Of a stretch of 5,841 nt of DNA, positions 1 through 3,706 are shown piece after piece. A model generated the notes under the pieces. That model was given only the letters and a program-made list of their open reading frames with translations, was not told the DNA's origin and did no database searches. Both the position numbers and the translations under genes were made by a program. The stretch is taken from NCBI GenBank assembly GCA_005879015.1, contig VBMC01000112.1:1-5841 (forward strand). Reading direction: 5' to 3'. Positions within the stretch are counted from its first letter, which is position 1. Each line of letters opens with the position of its first letter. This DNA comes from Methanobacteriota archaeon. Lineage in GTDB: Archaea > Thermoplasmatota > Thermoplasmata > RBG-16-68-12.

Positions 1-8
1 TCCCGCAC
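1..8 (-). CDS. Possible start of the next operon gene, perhaps the thiolase partner of HMG-CoA synthase (partial)
   Basis: Only two and two-thirds codons are visible. On the minus strand the end of the HMG-CoA synthase gene contains GGAGG, and nine bases later comes GTG CGG GA, reading Val(Met)-Arg-Asp/Glu at the window edge. It is known that in many archaea HMG-CoA synthase is followed by an acetoacetyl-CoA thiolase and a DUF35 OB-fold protein, and that the three form a complex. Archaeal thiolases of this group often begin Met-Arg-Asp. The identity is inferred from context; what is actually seen is the ribosome-binding site and a start codon at proper spacing. Confidence 0.33.
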
Positions 9-12
9 TCGC

Positions 13-1065
13 TCAAGCCTCCCGCATCAGGATCTTGCCGCGGTACTTCGCGTACGTCGCATAGTCGAGGAATTCCTGGTCCGCAATCAGTTCTTTGATC
101 GTCGGGGTCGCATCGCGGCGGAGCTTCGTGATCTCGTCGGTGACGGTCAAATCGAACCCGTCGGAGCCCGCGCCGCTGCCGTATCCGACGGCGAAGATGC
201 GGTCTCCGGCCTCGGCTTCGTCGAGGATCGCGCAGAGGCCCACCATGATCGCCCCGCTGTACGTGTTCCCGATCTCCCGGACGCACAGGCCGGTGTCGAT
301 CTGGGCTTCCTTGAACCCGAGCTGTTTGGCGGCCCGCACCGGAAATTTCCCGTTCGGCTGATGGAAGACGGCGTAGTCGTAGTCCTCCGCCGTCGTCCCC
401 GCGCGCTTGAAGAGCAGTTGGGCGCACGCGCTGACGTGCTTGAAATACGCCGGTTCACCGGTGAATCGACCGCCGTGACTCGGGTATCGTTGTCCCTCGC
501 GGCGCCAGAAGTCCGGGGTGTCCGTGGTATACGAAACGGTGTGTGCGATCTCGGCCGCGACCCGGTCGACACCGATCAAGAGGGCTGCCCCACCCGCGGA
601 GGCGCTGTACTCGAGGGCGTCCCCCGGAGCTCCCTGGCTCGTGTCCGAACCGATCGCGAGACCGTACTTCATCATCTTGGACAGGGTCAGGCCCATCGTC
701 GCCTGGATCGCGGCGGTGCCGGCCTTGCAGGCGAACTCGAAGTCCGCCGCAGTCAAGACCGGAGCCGAGCCGATCGCCTCCGCGACGATGGTCGCGGTCG
801 GCTTGACCGCATACGGATGGGACTCGGAACCGACGTAGATCGCACCGATCTCGGTCGGATCGATGTCGACCTTGGCCATGCATGCCCGGGCCGCTTCCAC
901 GGAGATCGTGATCACGTCCTCGTCAGGCCCGGGGACGCTCTTCGCCCGGATGTTCAGTCCTCGGCCCATCGCCTCGCCGTCGGCGCCCCAGACCGTGCCG
1001 ATGTCCTTCGGTCGGATCCGATAGCGAGGAATGTATCCGCCGTAGCTGACGATCCCTGACTTCAT
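13..1065 (-). CDS. Hydroxymethylglutaryl-CoA synthase, archaeal type (EC 2.3.3.10)
   Basis: Condenses acetyl-CoA with acetoacetyl-CoA to HMG-CoA, the second step of the mevalonate route to archaeal isoprenoid lipids; cytosolic. The 350-residue product matches the usual archaeal length. The fold is thiolase-like with all three catalytic residues in place: Glu81 in [11 protein letters not shown], the nucleophile Cys113 in FEFACKAGT, and His235 in FHQPNGKFP. Further family landmarks are [23 protein letters not shown] (about 139-161, acyl-CoA site), [12 protein letters not shown] (266-277) and [11 protein letters not shown] (294-304). The ATG start overlaps the stop codon of the upstream regulator gene as ATGA, so the two are co-transcribed and probably translationally coupled. 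A ribosome-binding site just before the stop points to a further gene in the same operon beyond the left edge, where thiolase and DUF35 partners are expected. No disruption is seen. The functional call is firm. Confidence 0.97.
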   Translation of the reverse strand: MKSGIVSYGGYIPRYRIRPKDIGTVWGADGEAMGRGLNIRAKSVPGPDEDVITISVEAARACMAKVDIDPTEIGAIYVGSESHPYAVKPTATIVAEAIGSAPVLTAADFEFACKAGTAAIQATMGLTLSKMMKYGLAIGSDTSQGAPGDALEYSASAGGAALLIGVDRVAAEIAHTVSYTTDTPDFWRREGQRYPSHGGRFTGEPAYFKHVSACAQLLFKRAGTTAEDYDYAVFHQPNGKFPVRAAKQLGFKEAQIDTGLCVREIGNTYSGAIMVGLCAILDEAEAGDRIFAVGYGSGAGSDGFDLTVTDEITKLRRDATPTIKELIADQEFLDYATYAKYRGKILMREA

Positions 1066-1628
1066 GAAATCCGCTCCAGCCTGGAGATCAGTTCCCGTTG
1101 GTCGAGTTCAGTGCGGGCCAGCAGGATGCCCTCCAGCTCCGCGAGCTTCATCGCCAGCTCGTCGATGTTCTCCGGTTGCACGTACACGACCATCGCGGGC
1201 TTCAGGGGATGCGCCTTGATCGCGATCATCGGCGAACGCCCGTACTTGACGCCCGTGAAGCAGAGGGCCCGCTCGCTCGTGGATCCGTAGATTCGGAGGT
1301 AGTCGGTCGCGTCGAGGGTTGTAATCGCCTTGATCGAGTCGATCACCGTGTAACCATTCACGACACGTCGCGTGTTGAGCTTCTGCGTCAGCAGCTTGCC
1401 GTCGATCCGGCGGAGGAAGTCCACGGCGCGCATGCCGACGGACCAGTCCCGCATCGAAGGGATCACGCCCGCCTCGTAGTCGCTGATCACGCTTGGCGAA
1501 ACGCGCATGTGATGAGCGAGGTCCGTCTGCGATATCCGCAGCTCTTCCCGCCATTTCCGCATCGTCTTCCCTGGCTGCTCGGAGAGGGCGATCTCTCCTG
1601 CGATTTTTTCGCGCAGCGGGAACTGCAT
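1062..1628 (-). CDS. XRE-family (HTH) transcriptional regulator upstream of HMG-CoA synthase
   Basis: A 188-residue DNA-binding protein. Residues 22-54 form a Cro/cI-type helix-turn-helix: [16 protein letters not shown], then [14 protein letters not shown], which has the SQTDLA first helix and the SPSVISDYE recognition helix. A basic stretch (58-74) follows. The rest (about 85-188) is a mixed alpha/beta domain I do not recognise, ending in a charged helix (155-187) that could mediate dimer formation. An XRE-type predicted regulator directly upstream of HMG-CoA synthase is a recurrent archaeal arrangement, so a role in controlling mevalonate-pathway expression is likely but inferred. The frame stays open up to 1784, but I chose ATG at 1628: a TATA box lies about 26 bp upstream, which makes this codon the first base of a leaderless transcript, and the upstream extension is low-complexity and overlaps the promoter. 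The stop overlaps the synthase start (ATGA). Confidence 0.85.
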   Translation of the reverse strand: MQFPLREKIAGEIALSEQPGKTMRKWREELRISQTDLAHHMRVSPSVISDYEAGVIPSMRDWSVGMRAVDFLRRIDGKLLTQKLNTRRVVNGYTVIDSIKAITTLDATDYLRIYGSTSERALCFTGVKYGRSPMIAIKAHPLKPAMVVYVQPENIDELAMKLAELEGILLARTELDQRELISRLERIS

Positions 1629-1650
1629 GGGGCGAGCGAGAAAGCGAGCG

Positions 1651-1658
1651 ATATATAA
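1651..1658 (-). promoter_or_regulatory. TATA box of the regulator/HMG-CoA synthase operon
   Basis: The minus strand reads TTATATAT. Its centre is about 26-27 bp from the A of the ATG at 1628, the standard archaeal distance from TATA box to transcription start, so the mRNA is predicted to begin at or within a base or two of the start codon (leaderless). No Shine-Dalgarno sequence precedes that ATG, in agreement. The element is AT-rich in an otherwise GC-rich stretch. Confidence 0.72.
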
Positions 1659-1675
1659 GCGTGTCGAAGAGGCTA

Positions 1676-1689
1676 TCGGCGTATGCCGA
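1676..1689. promoter_or_regulatory. Short inverted repeat upstream of the operon TATA box, possible operator
   Basis: TCGGC-GTAT-GCCGA is a five-base inverted repeat with a four-base centre. It lies about 18 bp upstream of the TATA box (as read on the minus strand), where an archaeal activator or autoregulator could bind. The downstream XRE regulator is the obvious candidate ligand. Repeats of this size occur by chance, so this is suggestive only. Confidence 0.22.
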
Positions 1690-1786
1690 CATCGAGTCGC
1701 GAGGCTCCAAACCTCAAACCGAACCGCTATCCCTCTGCAGCTCAGGTGGCAAGGGAAGGCGACGAATGCGCCTCCCTCGCACAACG

Positions 1787-1793
1787 CTTATAC
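1787..1793 (+). promoter_or_regulatory. TATA-like box for the tRNA-Pro gene
   Basis: CTTATAC on the plus strand has its centre about 30 bp before the first base of the tRNA. At the normal archaeal distance this would start transcription about four bases ahead of the mature 5' end, leaving a very short leader for RNase P. It is the only TATA-like stretch in the right place. Confidence 0.5.
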
Positions 1794-1820
1794 GAGGGCC
1801 TACTTTGCGCGAGTCATCTT

Positions 1821-1895
1821 GGGTCCGTGGGGTAGCTTGGTCTATCCTTGGTGGTTCGGGACCACTAGACTCCGGTTCAAATCCGGACGGACCCA
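1821..1895 (+). tRNA. tRNA-Pro, anticodon CGG
   Basis: A full cloverleaf folds by eye. The acceptor stem is GGGTCCG (1821-1827) with CGGACCC (1888-1894), with A1895 as discriminator. The D stem is GGGT/ATCC (1830-1833 with 1844-1847), with GG at 1839-1840 in the loop. The anticodon stem is GGTGG/CCACT (1850-1854 with 1862-1866, one G-U pair), with loop TTCGGGA, giving anticodon CGG (1857-1859) and G37, typical of proline tRNAs. The T stem is TCCGG/CCGGA (1871-1875 with 1883-1887), with loop TTCAAAT. There is no intron and the 3' CCA is not encoded. One extra base (1849) sits between the D and anticodon stems and could add a sixth pair with A1867. It decodes CCG. Its last 14 bases are repeated at 2348-2361, so the gene is the target of the adjoining insertion, and its 3' end has been kept intact. 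Confidence 0.93.
1882..1895 (+). repeat. Left direct repeat (tRNA-Pro 3' end), target-site or att copy
   Basis: TCCGGACGGACCCA covers the last base of the T loop, the 3' half of the T stem, the acceptor 3' strand and the discriminator base. It is identical to 2348-2361. Upstream, TTCA (1876-1879) also matches 2342-2345, with two differing bases in between. Confidence 0.8.
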
Positions 1896-1897
1896 TA

Positions 1898-1922
1898 ATC
1901 TGGGAGAAGCGGACTGGAATTC
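1898..1922 (+). repeat. Left terminal inverted repeat of the insertion
   Basis: It begins two bases after the tRNA end. Its inner 11 bases GACTGGAATTC (1912-1922) are exactly complementary to 2317-2327, and GGAGAA (1903-1908) is complementary to 2331-2336 in register; overall 19 of 25 positions match. The inner part GGACTGGA also pairs with a nearby inverted copy at 1947-1954. Confidence 0.65.
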
Positions 1923-1954
1923 GAAATCAAGAAAAGCGACTTCGGCTCCAGTCC
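1911..1954 (+). other. Hairpin-forming inverted repeat at the left end of the element
   Basis: GGACTGGA (1911-1918) is perfectly complementary to TCCAGTCC (1947-1954), leaving a 28-base loop. The loop can form a small inner stem AGC/GCT around GACTTCG. The 5' arm is also the core of the terminal inverted repeat, so this DNA carries the same core motif three times. It might be a recombinase subterminal site or part of an RNA; neither is shown. Confidence 0.4.
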
Positions 1955-1960
1955 CTTCAT

Positions 1961-1982
1961 GCCGGGGCCTTGCGGCCTCGGC
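1961..1982 (+). other. Strong nine-base-pair hairpin inside the element
   Basis: Bases 1961-1969 pair with 1974-1982 (eight Watson-Crick pairs and one G-U pair in the plus-strand RNA), closing a four-base loop TTGC. In the minus-strand RNA the loop would be GCAA, a GNRA tetraloop, but one pair becomes A-C. It lies 26 bp beyond the stop of the small membrane-protein gene and could act as its 3' structure, or mark a structured RNA following the tRNA. No T-run follows on either strand, so it is not a clear intrinsic terminator. Confidence 0.4.
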
Positions 1983-2007
1983 CCTTTCCTCATTGGCTCT
2001 GAGTTGC

Positions 2008-2229
2008 TTACCTGGTTTCGGAAGGAGTCCGCAAGCGAAGGAAGACGCCGATGGCGAGGACCACGAAGCCTCCGACGGTGAAGACGTAGAAGGGAGTGGG
2101 ATCAGGAGCAGGGAGGTTGCACTTCAACGCGAAGCAAACGCCAACCGGTTGGAATGCGTACCCTATCCCCAAGACGAGCAGAATGATTCCGAGGGCGACG
2201 AAGCCAACGGCTGCGGTCCTCCGAACCAT
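2008..2229 (-). CDS. Small two-helix membrane protein, possible cargo of the element
   Basis: I do not recognise a family. The 73-residue product starts MVRR and has two clear hydrophobic helices (about 7-26 and 47-65). A 20-residue connecting segment contains two cysteines (Cys32 and Cys37) and a Pro-rich stretch (APDPTP), and the tail RLRTPSETR is basic. By the positive-inside rule both ends would be cytoplasmic and the cysteine loop outside. The start is uncertain: ATG at 2229 puts the basic residues directly before helix one, but an in-frame ATG at 2286 or TTG at 2301 would add 19-24 residues. None has a convincing ribosome-binding site or TATA box. It is the only plausible gene between the direct repeats; hydrophobic periodicity supports real coding. 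Confidence 0.55.
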   Translation of the reverse strand: MVRRTAAVGFVALGIILLVLGIGYAFQPVGVCFALKCNLPAPDPTPFYVFTVGGFVVLAIGVFLRLRTPSETR

Positions 2230-2316
2230 GCAAGGTCCGAATCGGCCCGTCCTGGCATAGCCCTTCCGGCCGCTTGGGGGAAGCATTCGGCAAAGTAGCA
2301 ACTAAGGATTCTGACT

Positions 2317-2341
2317 GAATTCCAGTCTATTTCTCCATGAA
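2317..2341 (-). repeat. Right terminal inverted repeat of the insertion
   Basis: Read on the minus strand, it matches 1898-1922 at 19 of 25 positions, with the inner 11 identical. Its outer end touches the right direct repeat if that is taken as 20 bases long, or stops six bases short of the exact 14-base copy. The six-base difference bears on whether this is a transposon end or an att core. Confidence 0.65.
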
Positions 2342-2347
2342 TTCAGG

Positions 2348-2361
2348 TCCGGACGGACCCA
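2348..2361 (+). repeat. Right direct repeat, second copy of the tRNA-Pro 3' end
   Basis: Exact 14-base copy of 1882-1895 with no tRNA body before it, so it is a displaced or duplicated target and not a gene. With the preceding GG (2346-2347) it forms a near-perfect palindrome, GGTCCG-GA-CGGACC (2346-2359), that the tRNA copy lacks because it has AA there. Confidence 0.8.
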
Positions 2362-2424
2362 CTGCGGACCTTGACGGATCGCAGCTGTGTCGCAGAGGAT
2401 GAATCAACGCAACCGAGCGCGGAC

Positions 2425-2661
2425 TTAGGTAGCCCCGGCGGCCCGGAGCACCTTCCTGAGGGAACCCACGTCATGATAGCTCTGCGCGAGCCTCCCAGCC
2501 TGCTCTCGCGGCATCCCGCCTCGGACCAAGGTCTCACGGAATCTCTGCACGCCGCGTTTCCGGCGCGCCTGGAATCGGAGGAACCCCACGCCGAGGCGCA
2601 CGGCCACGATGGGGATCCCCGCGATCAGGATGATCGGCAAGCCTGGGTGGTCGCGAGCCAT
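2425..2661 (-). CDS. Small one-helix membrane protein with a C-terminal helical motif
   Basis: Function unknown. The 78-residue product has a single hydrophobic helix (about 8-29, LPIILIAGIPIVAVRLGVGF), a basic stop-transfer stretch (33-40, RRKRGVQR) that predicts a cytoplasmic C-terminus, and then a soluble helical segment (41-76). That segment aligns without gaps to the C-terminal part of the upstream neighbour: F, TL, GM, EQA, L, Y and L recur at the same spacing, 12 identities in 36. The ATG overlaps the neighbour's stop as TGATG, so the two are translationally coupled. I infer a membrane-anchored version of the same helical module, possibly a partner that brings the soluble protein to the membrane. 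The gene stops 63 bases before the right direct repeat of the tRNA insertion, so it lies outside that element. Confidence 0.72.
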   Translation of the reverse strand: MARDHPGLPIILIAGIPIVAVRLGVGFLRFQARRKRGVQRFRETLVRGGMPREQAGRLAQSYHDVGSLRKVLRAAGAT

Positions 2662-2954
2662 CAGTCCCCGCCTTCGCCGCGACGGCCGACGGCCTTCGCG
2701 ATGATCCCGCCCAGATTCAGGGAGGACATGTACTGCTCCGAGAGTTTGAATGCCTGCTCATCCGACATCCCGCTCTTCTTGAGCGTCGTGTAGAAATTCG
2801 CGACCGCCTGCCCGAATTTCGCGGATGCGTCCTTTCCGTAGATCGAATCCGTGAGGCTGTTCAGCAAGGCGGGCATCTTCTCCGAAAAAATGGCGAAGAT
2901 CTCCTTCACGTTCTCCGGCTCCAGTTGGCGCCCCTTTTCCCTGTCTTCCGACAT
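2661..2954 (-). CDS. Small soluble helical protein of unknown function
   Basis: A 97-residue, charged, all-helical protein with no signal or membrane segment. The N-terminal half (1-45) is acidic and amphipathic (VKEIFAIFSEKMPALLNSL). The C-terminal half (54-89) carries FYTTLKKSGMSDEQAFKLSEQY and a hydrophobic end helix LGGIIAKAV, the motif shared with the adjacent membrane protein. I do not recognise a named family. ATG at 2954 was chosen over an upstream in-frame start at 3029, because GAGGTGA, a good Shine-Dalgarno sequence, ends about five bases before it and overlaps the stop of the winged-helix gene five bases upstream. It is coupled to the membrane protein by TGATG. As the middle gene of a three-gene unit it may be an adaptor or effector; that is inference. 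Confidence 0.8.
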   Translation of the reverse strand: MSEDREKGRQLEPENVKEIFAIFSEKMPALLNSLTDSIYGKDASAKFGQAVANFYTTLKKSGMSDEQAFKLSEQYMSSLNLGGIIAKAVGRRGEGGD

Positions 2955-2959
2955 CGATG

Positions 2960-3454
2960 TCACCTCGTGTTTCCTTGGCCCTGAACAGGCTGGTCCTTGT
3001 ATTTGGGGAAACCGAGCACTTGTGACCACTTCTCGACGATCTCTTCGGAGACCCGAAAGGTTCGTCCCCTCGATCCGCGGGCGGAGACTAGCACGCCCTG
3101 ACCTTCCAATTCTTGAATCCGTTCCCGGACGATGCGTCGCGAGGCGGTGCCCCGCTTCCCTTTCACGGACTCCGTAATTTGAGAGATGTTGCGGTCCCCT
3201 TTCTCGAAGAGGACCGTGACGATGTGCTTAGAGATGTCGTCCTTCAATCCTGGAATAACGAGGTCCGGGGAGACCGCGCCGTGTTTCGCGTACAAGTCCA
3301 GGAGGCGAAAGTACCCCCGGGTGATCGTCTGGAGTTGGTCGAAATAGCCGGCAATTTCACGATATGGTTCGGCGACTTCGCCCAAGACTTCGCGCAATGC
3401 CTCGACCTGCTTGCGGAGCTCCCGCACGTCGTCTTGGAGGTCGCCTTCGCCCAT
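2960..3454 (-). CDS. Coiled-coil winged-helix DNA-binding protein, putative transcriptional regulator
   Basis: A 164-residue protein. Residues 5-28 look coiled-coil (LQDDVRELRKQVEALREVLGEV), followed by an aromatic-rich helical stretch (31-58, YREIAGYFDQLQTITRGYF). Residues about 70-146 form a winged helix-turn-helix: DDISKHIVTVLFEKGDRNISQITESV, then a basic recognition region KGKRGTASRRIVRERIQELEGQG, then a wing VLVSARGSRGRTFRVS. The coiled coil suggests a dimer. The start is ATG at 3454, preceded by GGGGAG at six bases; an in-frame GTG at 3460 would add two residues. It heads the cluster with the helical and membrane proteins, so it may regulate them or join DNA binding to a membrane partner. 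TTTAAG (3482-3487) is TATA-like and well placed, but it also contains the stop codon of the possible micro-gene. Confidence 0.85.
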   Translation of the reverse strand: MGEGDLQDDVRELRKQVEALREVLGEVAEPYREIAGYFDQLQTITRGYFRLLDLYAKHGAVSPDLVIPGLKDDISKHIVTVLFEKGDRNISQITESVKGKRGTASRRIVRERIQELEGQGVLVSARGSRGRTFRVSEEIVEKWSQVLGFPKYKDQPVQGQGNTR

Positions 3455-3480
3455 GCGCACTCCCCATCCAGCCGGCGGGC

Positions 3481-3487
3481 CTTAAAG
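3481..3487 (-). promoter_or_regulatory. TATA-like element before the winged-helix gene
   Basis: The minus strand reads CTTTAAG, centred 24-30 bp from the GTG/ATG starts at 3460/3454. If used, the transcript would begin almost at the start codon. A competing reading is that the sequence is simply the end (CTT TAA) of the upstream micro-gene, and that a Shine-Dalgarno sequence (GGGGAG) drives translation of the winged-helix gene within a longer transcript. Confidence 0.35.
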
Positions 3488-3601
3488 TCCCCGCACTTTC
3501 CGTCGGGCTTTGACGCGTTCGAGTTCCCTCTCGAGCCACGCCCGTTTCTGGAGCCGCCGTATTTCGATCTCGCGCGCCTGTCCGAGCAACAACGCCATCA
3601 T
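3482..3601 (-). CDS. Possible 39-residue coiled-coil micro-protein
   Basis: ATG ATG opens a 39-codon frame ending in TAA. GAGG lies eight bases before the first ATG and an in-frame TGA lies further upstream, so the start is bounded. The product begins MMALLLGQAREIEIRRLQKR and ends in KVRGL. It is strongly helical, with Leu/Ile/Trp and alternating Arg/Glu spaced as in an amphipathic helix, and it is very basic. It sits about 100 bp after the maltokinase stop and 27 bp before the winged-helix gene, same strand. I do not recognise it. Short frames with this bias can arise by chance in GC-rich DNA; the ribosome-binding site and the fit between genes favour it. Confidence 0.4.
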   Translation of the reverse strand: MMALLLGQAREIEIRRLQKRAWLERELERVKARRKVRGL

Positions 3602-3617
3602 TCGTTTCGCCTCGCCC

Positions 3618-3681
3618 GGTCAAGCGATGGTCACCCGGGATGACCCAAGTGGAGGAAAGTGGTCACGAAGTGACCGGTGAC
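3618..3681. promoter_or_regulatory. Cluster of GGTCA/TGACC half-sites and two inverted repeats, possible operator region
   Basis: The gap between the maltokinase gene and the next gene contains GGTCA at 3618, 3629 and 3661 and TGACC at 3641 and 3671. They form two inverted repeats: GGTCA-N7-TGACC (3629-3645) and GGTCAC-GAA-GTGACC (3661-3675), their left arms 32 bp apart, about three helical turns. GGTGAC (3676-3681) adds a degenerate half-site. This looks like binding sites for a dimeric regulator, perhaps the winged-helix protein encoded downstream. The second repeat could instead form a short hairpin in the 3' end of the maltokinase transcript, but only a short T-rich stretch follows. Confidence 0.4.
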
Positions 3682-3706
3682 GGCCGGCCTCCCCCCGACA
3701 GACGAG

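Larger units (their letters stand above)
1882..2361. mobile_element. Candidate miniature casposon-like (non-autonomous) insertion at the 3' end of tRNA-Pro
   Basis: The outer direct repeats are the tRNA 3' end (1882-1895) and an identical 14-base copy at 2348-2361; allowing two mismatches they extend to 20 bases (1876-1895 and 2342-2361). Directly inside lie terminal inverted repeats: 1898-1922 matches the reverse complement of 2317-2341 at 19 of 25 positions without gaps, including 11 consecutive bases (GACTGGAATTC) and a GGAGAA block in the same register. The 446-bp interior looks less GC-rich than its flanks and carries one small minus-strand membrane-protein ORF, but no recombinase. Casposons are known to use Cas1 as integrase, have terminal inverted repeats, make 14-15 bp target duplications and favour tRNA 3' ends, including tRNA-Pro in Aciduliprofundum boonei. 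Calling this a deletion derivative moved in trans is inference. A remnant of a tyrosine-recombinase element with att cores is the alternative. Confidence 0.55.

Noticed and set aside
361..1059. 232-residue plus-strand frame opposite HMG-CoA synthase
   Set aside because: Arg/Asp-rich composition of a shadow frame; the minus-strand gene has all its catalytic residues.
1629..1784. N-terminal extension of the XRE regulator to an upstream in-frame start
   Set aside because: The extension covers the TATA box and has no helix-turn-helix or conserved features; leaderless initiation at 1628 explains the promoter position.
1714..1896. 60-residue minus-strand frame beginning MGPSGFEPESSGP
   Set aside because: It is the antisense of the tRNA-Pro gene; peptides of the GFEPESSGP type are a familiar false call opposite tRNA genes.
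1627..2298. 223-residue plus-strand frame
   Set aside because: It runs through the regulator promoter, the whole tRNA and the antisense of the membrane-protein gene, with no domain or hydrophobic pattern; a chance open frame.
1898..2341. CRISPR-like array, considered because of the casposon-like pattern
   Set aside because: No regularly spaced direct repeats; the shared core occurs only three times and in inverted orientation.
1882..2361. Second partial tRNA gene, considered as an explanation of the repeated 3' end
   Set aside because: No D arm, anticodon arm or 5' acceptor strand precedes 2342; only the 3' end is present, and terminal inverted repeats flank the interior.
2362..2384. CTGCG...CGCAG inverted repeat beyond the 78-residue membrane-protein gene, considered as a terminator
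   Set aside because: Only five pairs plus an imperfect inner part and no T-run on the minus strand; too weak to call.
3113..3643. 176-residue plus-strand frame
   Set aside because: Antisense to the winged-helix gene and the micro-gene region; no recognisable domain or ribosome-binding site.
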